Source of the DNA: Clostridia bacterium
Lineage (GTDB): Bacteria; Bacillota; Clostridia; Oscillospirales; CAG-272
Reading direction: 5' to 3'
Assembly (NCBI GenBank): GCA_900770145.1
Contig: CAAGJL010000229.1
Span: 1-7,688, forward strand
Length of the DNA: 7,688 nt
Position 1 is the first letter of the stretch. Each line of letters starts with the position of its first letter. Positions 4,955 to 7,688 of this stretch are shown here, in pieces. The translations under genes and the position numbers were made by a program. The notes beneath the pieces were generated by a model, which had not been told where the DNA came from, ran no database searches, and saw only the letters and a list, made by a program, of their open reading frames with translations.

Positions 4955-6199
4955 ATGCCGGAAACCAAGCGAGCGCGGCGCACCCGTGTGCTGCAACTGG
5001 TCACCGTGTTTTTTCTGCTGTTTCTGTTGGTTTTCATTTTGGGAACGGAATCCGTTCGCGCCGCGGCAGGTGTGGGGCGGGAAACCGTGCGCACCGAAAC
5101 GCTGACGCGGGCGCTGACCGGAACGGGAACGCTCTTTTTCACGGAGACCACGCTCATCAACCATCATAACAACGGCCCGGTGGACTATGCGGTTACGGGC
5201 GGCGAGACGGTAGAGCCGGACGCGCTGCTGGCAAAGGTTTATCGGGATGACACGGGCACCGACGGGCGGGAACGCGCGGCGGCGCTGTATGAGGAAATCG
5301 AACTTCTGGAATCGGCGCTTGCCGGCACCGGGAGCGGAGAGAGTTTTGAGCCGGCGTACCTTCGCGCCTATGGCGCCTACACGCGTGCCAAAAGCGCGGG
5401 CGACACCGCGGCGGCAGAGAAAGCGGAGGAAACGTTGCAATATCTTCTGCTTTGCCGCAAGGCGGCGGAAAACGCCGCGGAACCGGAAGCGCGCGTGGCG
5501 GAGCTACGGGCAAAGATTGACGCGATGTTGCAGTTTGCAGGGGAGCCGGACGCGGTGCTTGCCCCGGCGGGCGGGATTTTTTACCGCACGACCGACGGGT
5601 ACGAATCGGTGCTGACCCCCGACGCCGCCACGGGGCTGACCCCGGCGGGACTGCGGGAACTGACGGCGGCAAAGGCGGAACTGCCCGCGGGCACGCCGAA
5701 ACCGATCGGAAAAATCACGGCGACCGGCGGCTTTGCCGTGGCGGTGCCGACAAGCGCAAACAAGGCGCTGTTTTTTAAAGAGGGAAATACCTACCCCGTG
5801 ATTTTCGAGGACGGCGGGGTGCAGGTGACGATGACGCTTGCCTCCGTGCGCGCTTCGGCGGACGGGGAGGAGGCGTTGCTGGTATTCACGGCGGAAACGA
5901 CCCCCGCCTTCGCCGACGCCCTGCGGTTTCGCCGGGTGCGCGTGGAGTTGGAGGAGATTACCGGGCTTTCGGTGCCGGAGGGCGCGATGCGCACGCAAAA
6001 CAACCGCGAAGGCGTGTTTATCCTGCGTGACGGGCACGCCGCCTGGCGACCGGTGCGGATTCTCTACCGCTCGGACGGGTGCTGTATCGTGGCGCCTGCC
6101 GAAAAGGAACCGACCAAACAGGCACAGCCGGAACTGGCGGCGGGCGATACGGTACTGGTGACCTCCCGCGGCTTGTATGAGGGGAAGGCGATTTCGTGA
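4955..6199 (+). CDS. HlyD-type membrane fusion/periplasmic adaptor-like protein
   Basis: This 414-residue protein has a basic N-terminus (residues 1-12), one membrane-spanning segment (about 12-29), and a large, probably extracellular remainder. The region from about 40 to 95 looks like the first barrel/lipoyl-like half of a membrane fusion protein (GTGTLFFTETTL, GGETVEPDALLAKVY). An alpha-helical, Ala/Glu-rich segment follows (about 104-195), then a second half with AGGIFYRTTDGYESVL (205-220) and a typical HlyD C-terminal pattern (TGLSVPEGAMRTQNNREGVFILRDGHAAWRPVRIL, 336-370). Such proteins usually link an inner-membrane transporter to export, but no transporter gene is in the window. ATG at 4955 is chosen over the in-frame TTG at 4901 because of GGAAAGGAG at 4941-4949. 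Its stop overlaps the yggS start by four bases. The fold assignment rests on pattern, not on a search, and the substrate is unknown. Confidence 0.75.
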   Translation: MPETKRARRTRVLQLVTVFFLLFLLVFILGTESVRAAAGVGRETVRTETLTRALTGTGTLFFTETTLINHHNNGPVDYAVTGGETVEPDALLAKVYRDDTGTDGRERAAALYEEIELLESALAGTGSGESFEPAYLRAYGAYTRAKSAGDTAAAEKAEETLQYLLLCRKAAENAAEPEARVAELRAKIDAMLQFAGEPDAVLAPAGGIFYRTTDGYESVLTPDAATGLTPAGLRELTAAKAELPAGTPKPIGKITATGGFAVAVPTSANKALFFKEGNTYPVIFEDGGVQVTMTLASVRASADGEEALLVFTAETTPAFADALRFRRVRVELEEITGLSVPEGAMRTQNNREGVFILRDGHAAWRPVRILYRSDGCCIVAPAEKEPTKQAQPELAAGDTVLVTSRGLYEGKAIS

Positions 6200-6981
6200 G
6201 CGACGTTTCATATATCGACCGCAACCTGTCGGCGCTGAGAGAAGAACTGGCAGCAGCGGCAGCAGGGGAAACCCCGCGCGCCGATCTCGCCGGGGGCATT
6301 TCGGCGGCGGCAAAAAGCGGCAAAGTCACCCCCGGTTGCCCGCTGATTGTGGCGGCGGTGAAATACGCCCTGCCGGAGGAACTGGCAAGGCTCCTGTCCC
6401 TCGGTCAGCTGACCGTGGGGGAAAACCGGGCGCAGCAGTTGGAGGAGCACTATCCGGCGCTTGCGGCGGCGGGCGCGCACATTCATTTTATCGGCAAATT
6501 ACAGACCAACAAGGTCAAAAACATCATAGACAAGGTGGAGATGATTCACTCGGTGGACTCTTTGCGTCTGGCAGAAGAGTTGGAGCGCCGCGCGGCGGCG
6601 CTGCCCCGCGTGATTGACGTGCTGATCGAGATCAACGCGGCAGGGGAGGCGACCAAAAGCGGCGTTGCCGCAGGGGGCGCGGGCGACCTTGCCCGCGCGG
6701 TGCTGAAACTCCCCCACCTGCGGCTTTGCGGTTTTATGACGATGGGGCCGCGCATGGAAAGCGAGAGCGCCTACCGCGCGTACTTCCGCTCCGTGAAGGA
6801 GTTGGGGGAACGCATATGGCGGGAATTGGGGCTTGCCGGGGCGCCGGTGTTCTCCATGGGAATGTCGGAAAGCGCCGCGGCGGCGGCAAAAGAGGGCGCG
6901 GATATGATCCGCGCAGGCAGACGGCTGTTTGCCGGCAGACCGGAACCCCCGGCGCCGGAAACATATAAAAGCGAAAAATAA
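6196..6981 (+). CDS. YggS/PLPBP family pyridoxal 5'-phosphate-binding protein
   Basis: Members of this family (YggS, YlmE, human PLPBP) bind PLP without known enzyme activity and help control vitamin B6 and amino-acid balance. The 261-residue product shows the family order: LIVAAVKYA with the PLP-lysine K56, VGENRAQQL (74-82), IHFIGKLQTNKVKNI (96-110), VDVLIEIN-type strand with GEATKSG (150-156), LCGFMTMGP (177-185), FSMGMSESAAAAAKEGADMIRAG (219-241). The N-terminal part before the PLP lysine is about 20 residues longer than I expect (usual Lys near 35-38). The C-terminal phosphate-loop motif, usually R-x-G-T-x-[IL]-F-G, reads RAGRRLFAG (239-247), with Arg in place of Thr. The GTG start overlaps the previous stop (GTGA), suggesting coupled translation. 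sepF follows after 33 bases, the same gene pairing as ylmE-sepF (ylmF) in Bacillus division clusters. Confidence 0.93.
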   Translation: MSDVSYIDRNLSALREELAAAAAGETPRADLAGGISAAAKSGKVTPGCPLIVAAVKYALPEELARLLSLGQLTVGENRAQQLEEHYPALAAAGAHIHFIGKLQTNKVKNIIDKVEMIHSVDSLRLAEELERRAAALPRVIDVLIEINAAGEATKSGVAAGGAGDLARAVLKLPHLRLCGFMTMGPRMESESAYRAYFRSVKELGERIWRELGLAGAPVFSMGMSESAAAAAKEGADMIRAGRRLFAGRPEPPAPETYKSEK

Positions 6982-7014
6982 AATTTCACAATAAACAAAA
7001 CGGAGGACAGAAAA

Positions 7015-7440
7015 ATGAAATTCCCTTTCGGCAAAAAAGCAGAAGAGAACGAGAACACGGAGAACTACCGCAACGACGGGTTTTTCCGCGGTGATGAAGA
7101 TGAGGACGAGGGCGTGGTAGACGATTTCTACGGCGAGACGAAGAAAGAACCCGAAACCCCCGCGGCAAGCAAGCCGGCGGCAGGCACGATGGGCGCAAGC
7201 TCCCTGAAAGTGGTCAAGCCCCACGGCATGGCAGACGGTCAGGACGTGGTGGACTACCTGATGCAGGGCTTCACCGTGGTGATGAACATCGAGGAGCTGG
7301 AACGCACCGCGACCATCCGCCTGGTGGACTTCCTGATGGGCGCTCTTTATGTGCTTGGCGGCGAGCTGAAACGCGTGACCAAAACGACCCTGGTGCTCTC
7401 TCCCCGCAGCGGCGAGCTGAGCATGGACGAGAACAACTGA
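7015..7440 (+). CDS. sepF: Cell division protein SepF
   Basis: SepF binds the C-terminal tail of FtsZ and tethers and bundles Z-ring filaments at the division site in Gram-positive bacteria and cyanobacteria. The 141-residue product fits the family (about 140-160). An N-terminal part (MKFPFGKK, then an acidic stretch GDEDEDEGVVDDFYGE at 26-41 and a Pro/Ala-rich linker to about 60) precedes the SepF domain at about 63-137, seen as SLKVVKPH, DVVDYLMQGFTVVMNIEELE, IRLVDFLMGALYVLGGELKRVTKTTLVLSP. The usual membrane-binding amphipathic N-terminal helix is short and not obvious here. ATG is preceded by a clear GGAGG at 7002-7006. It lies 33 bases after the YggS gene, in the order found in many Firmicutes division clusters, and is probably cotranscribed. 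Division genes that often follow (YggT, DivIVA) would be beyond the window. Confidence 0.93.
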   Translation: MKFPFGKKAEENENTENYRNDGFFRGDEDEDEGVVDDFYGETKKEPETPAASKPAAGTMGASSLKVVKPHGMADGQDVVDYLMQGFTVVMNIEELERTATIRLVDFLMGALYVLGGELKRVTKTTLVLSPRSGELSMDENN

Positions 7441-7688
7441 GTTTTTCTGCGTAGCCTGACAGGAAATATTCGCACCCGCCTCCGACGCGCGTATTTTGAA
7501 ATCTTTGTGACTTTTCGTTATCGGAGGGCAAAGCCCGCCTTTTTCCGAAAAGCCGCAAATCTTTCTGAAATACGCGTGCCGGAGGTCAAAGAGTTCTCAC
7601 GGTACGGATTTTTCGTCAGGCAAGGCAAAAACGCAGGGAATATTTGATATTCCCGAGTATTTTAACGCAGTATGATAAAAAATCCGCC
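7441..7688. repeat. Palindrome-rich non-coding element after sepF, MITE/REP-like or structured RNA, open at window edge
   Basis: No credible gene lies here. The sequence folds back on itself in nested layers: GCCTGAC (7454-7460) with GTCAGGC (7615-7621); CCTCCG-n-CGCGTATTT-like arms at about 7479-7496 and 7568-7585, including a perfect 9-base CGCGTATTT/AAATACGCG; CTTTTCG (7511-7517) with CGAAAAG (7546-7552); and a tip GGGC AAA GCCC (7526-7536). A second structure has CGGATTTTT (7605-7613) pairing with AAAAATCCG (7678-7686) around a perfect hairpin GGGAATAT TTG ATATTCCC (7636-7654). Direct repeats AAATCTTT (7499-7506, 7557-7564) and AACGCAG (7630-7636, 7664-7670) are also present. The layered palindromes suggest a dispersed mobile or regulatory repeat. 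Confidence 0.6.

Noticed and set aside
4040..5440. 466-codon minus-strand open frame spanning miaA and the HlyD-like gene
   Set aside because: It crosses two well-supported plus-strand genes and an intergenic region. Its Arg/Pro/Gly-rich composition is typical of antisense frames in GC-rich genomes.
7271..7558. Minus-strand open frame over the sepF 3' end and the palindromic element
   Set aside because: It is antisense to sepF, runs through the inverted repeats and has no family resemblance or ribosome binding site.
1..7688. tRNA or rRNA genes
   Set aside because: I saw no tRNA cloverleaf signature (T-loop GGTTCGA-type with matching acceptor ends) and no rRNA-like conserved stretches on either strand.

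Overview
The window looks like chromosomal DNA from a GC-rich member of the Firmicutes, probably class Clostridia (an Oscillospiraceae-like organism is my best guess). The grounds are a lysine (L-box) riboswitch with an intrinsic terminator in front of dapA, purine-rich Shine-Dalgarno sites (AAAGGAG, GGAGG, AGAAAGGG) before most genes, a SepF division protein, consensus sigma-A type promoters, and GC-rich coding regions separated by repeat-rich intergenic DNA. The lineage call is inference from gene content. No species-level marker is present.

Layout. Positions 1-278 hold no gene, only a strong palindromic hairpin (50-79) and a degenerate tandem repeat block (98-270). On the minus strand lies the lysine-biosynthesis operon dapA-dapB (1943 down to 279). 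Its leader (about 2252 to 1944) carries a consensus promoter, a lysine riboswitch aptamer and a terminator hairpin. On the plus strand, starting at 2312, is queA, then an 86-residue two-helix membrane protein of unknown function, then miaA, which overlaps that small gene by 4 bases. QueA and MiaA both modify the anticodon loop of tRNA (positions 34 and 37), so this is a tRNA-modification cluster. A second plus-strand group follows: a secretion-adaptor-like (HlyD-type) membrane protein, a YggS/PLPBP pyridoxal-phosphate-binding protein (4-base overlap), and sepF. An extended -10 promoter overlapping the miaA stop codon probably drives it through a leader of about 260 bases that holds several hairpins. 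The last 248 bases are non-coding and consist almost wholly of nested inverted repeats, resembling a MITE/REP-like element or a structured RNA that may continue past the window edge.

How the parts work together. The dap genes make tetrahydrodipicolinate for lysine and cell-wall diaminopimelate and are shut off by lysine through the leader RNA. The last group links an envelope protein, PLP homeostasis and Z-ring assembly, which is consistent with the yggS-sepF neighbourhood known in Gram-positive division clusters.

I did not find a clearly new biological system. The items most worth checking are the near-consensus plus-strand promoter buried in the riboswitch terminator (antisense to the leader and pointing at queA), the palindromic element after sepF, and the structured leader before the HlyD-like gene.
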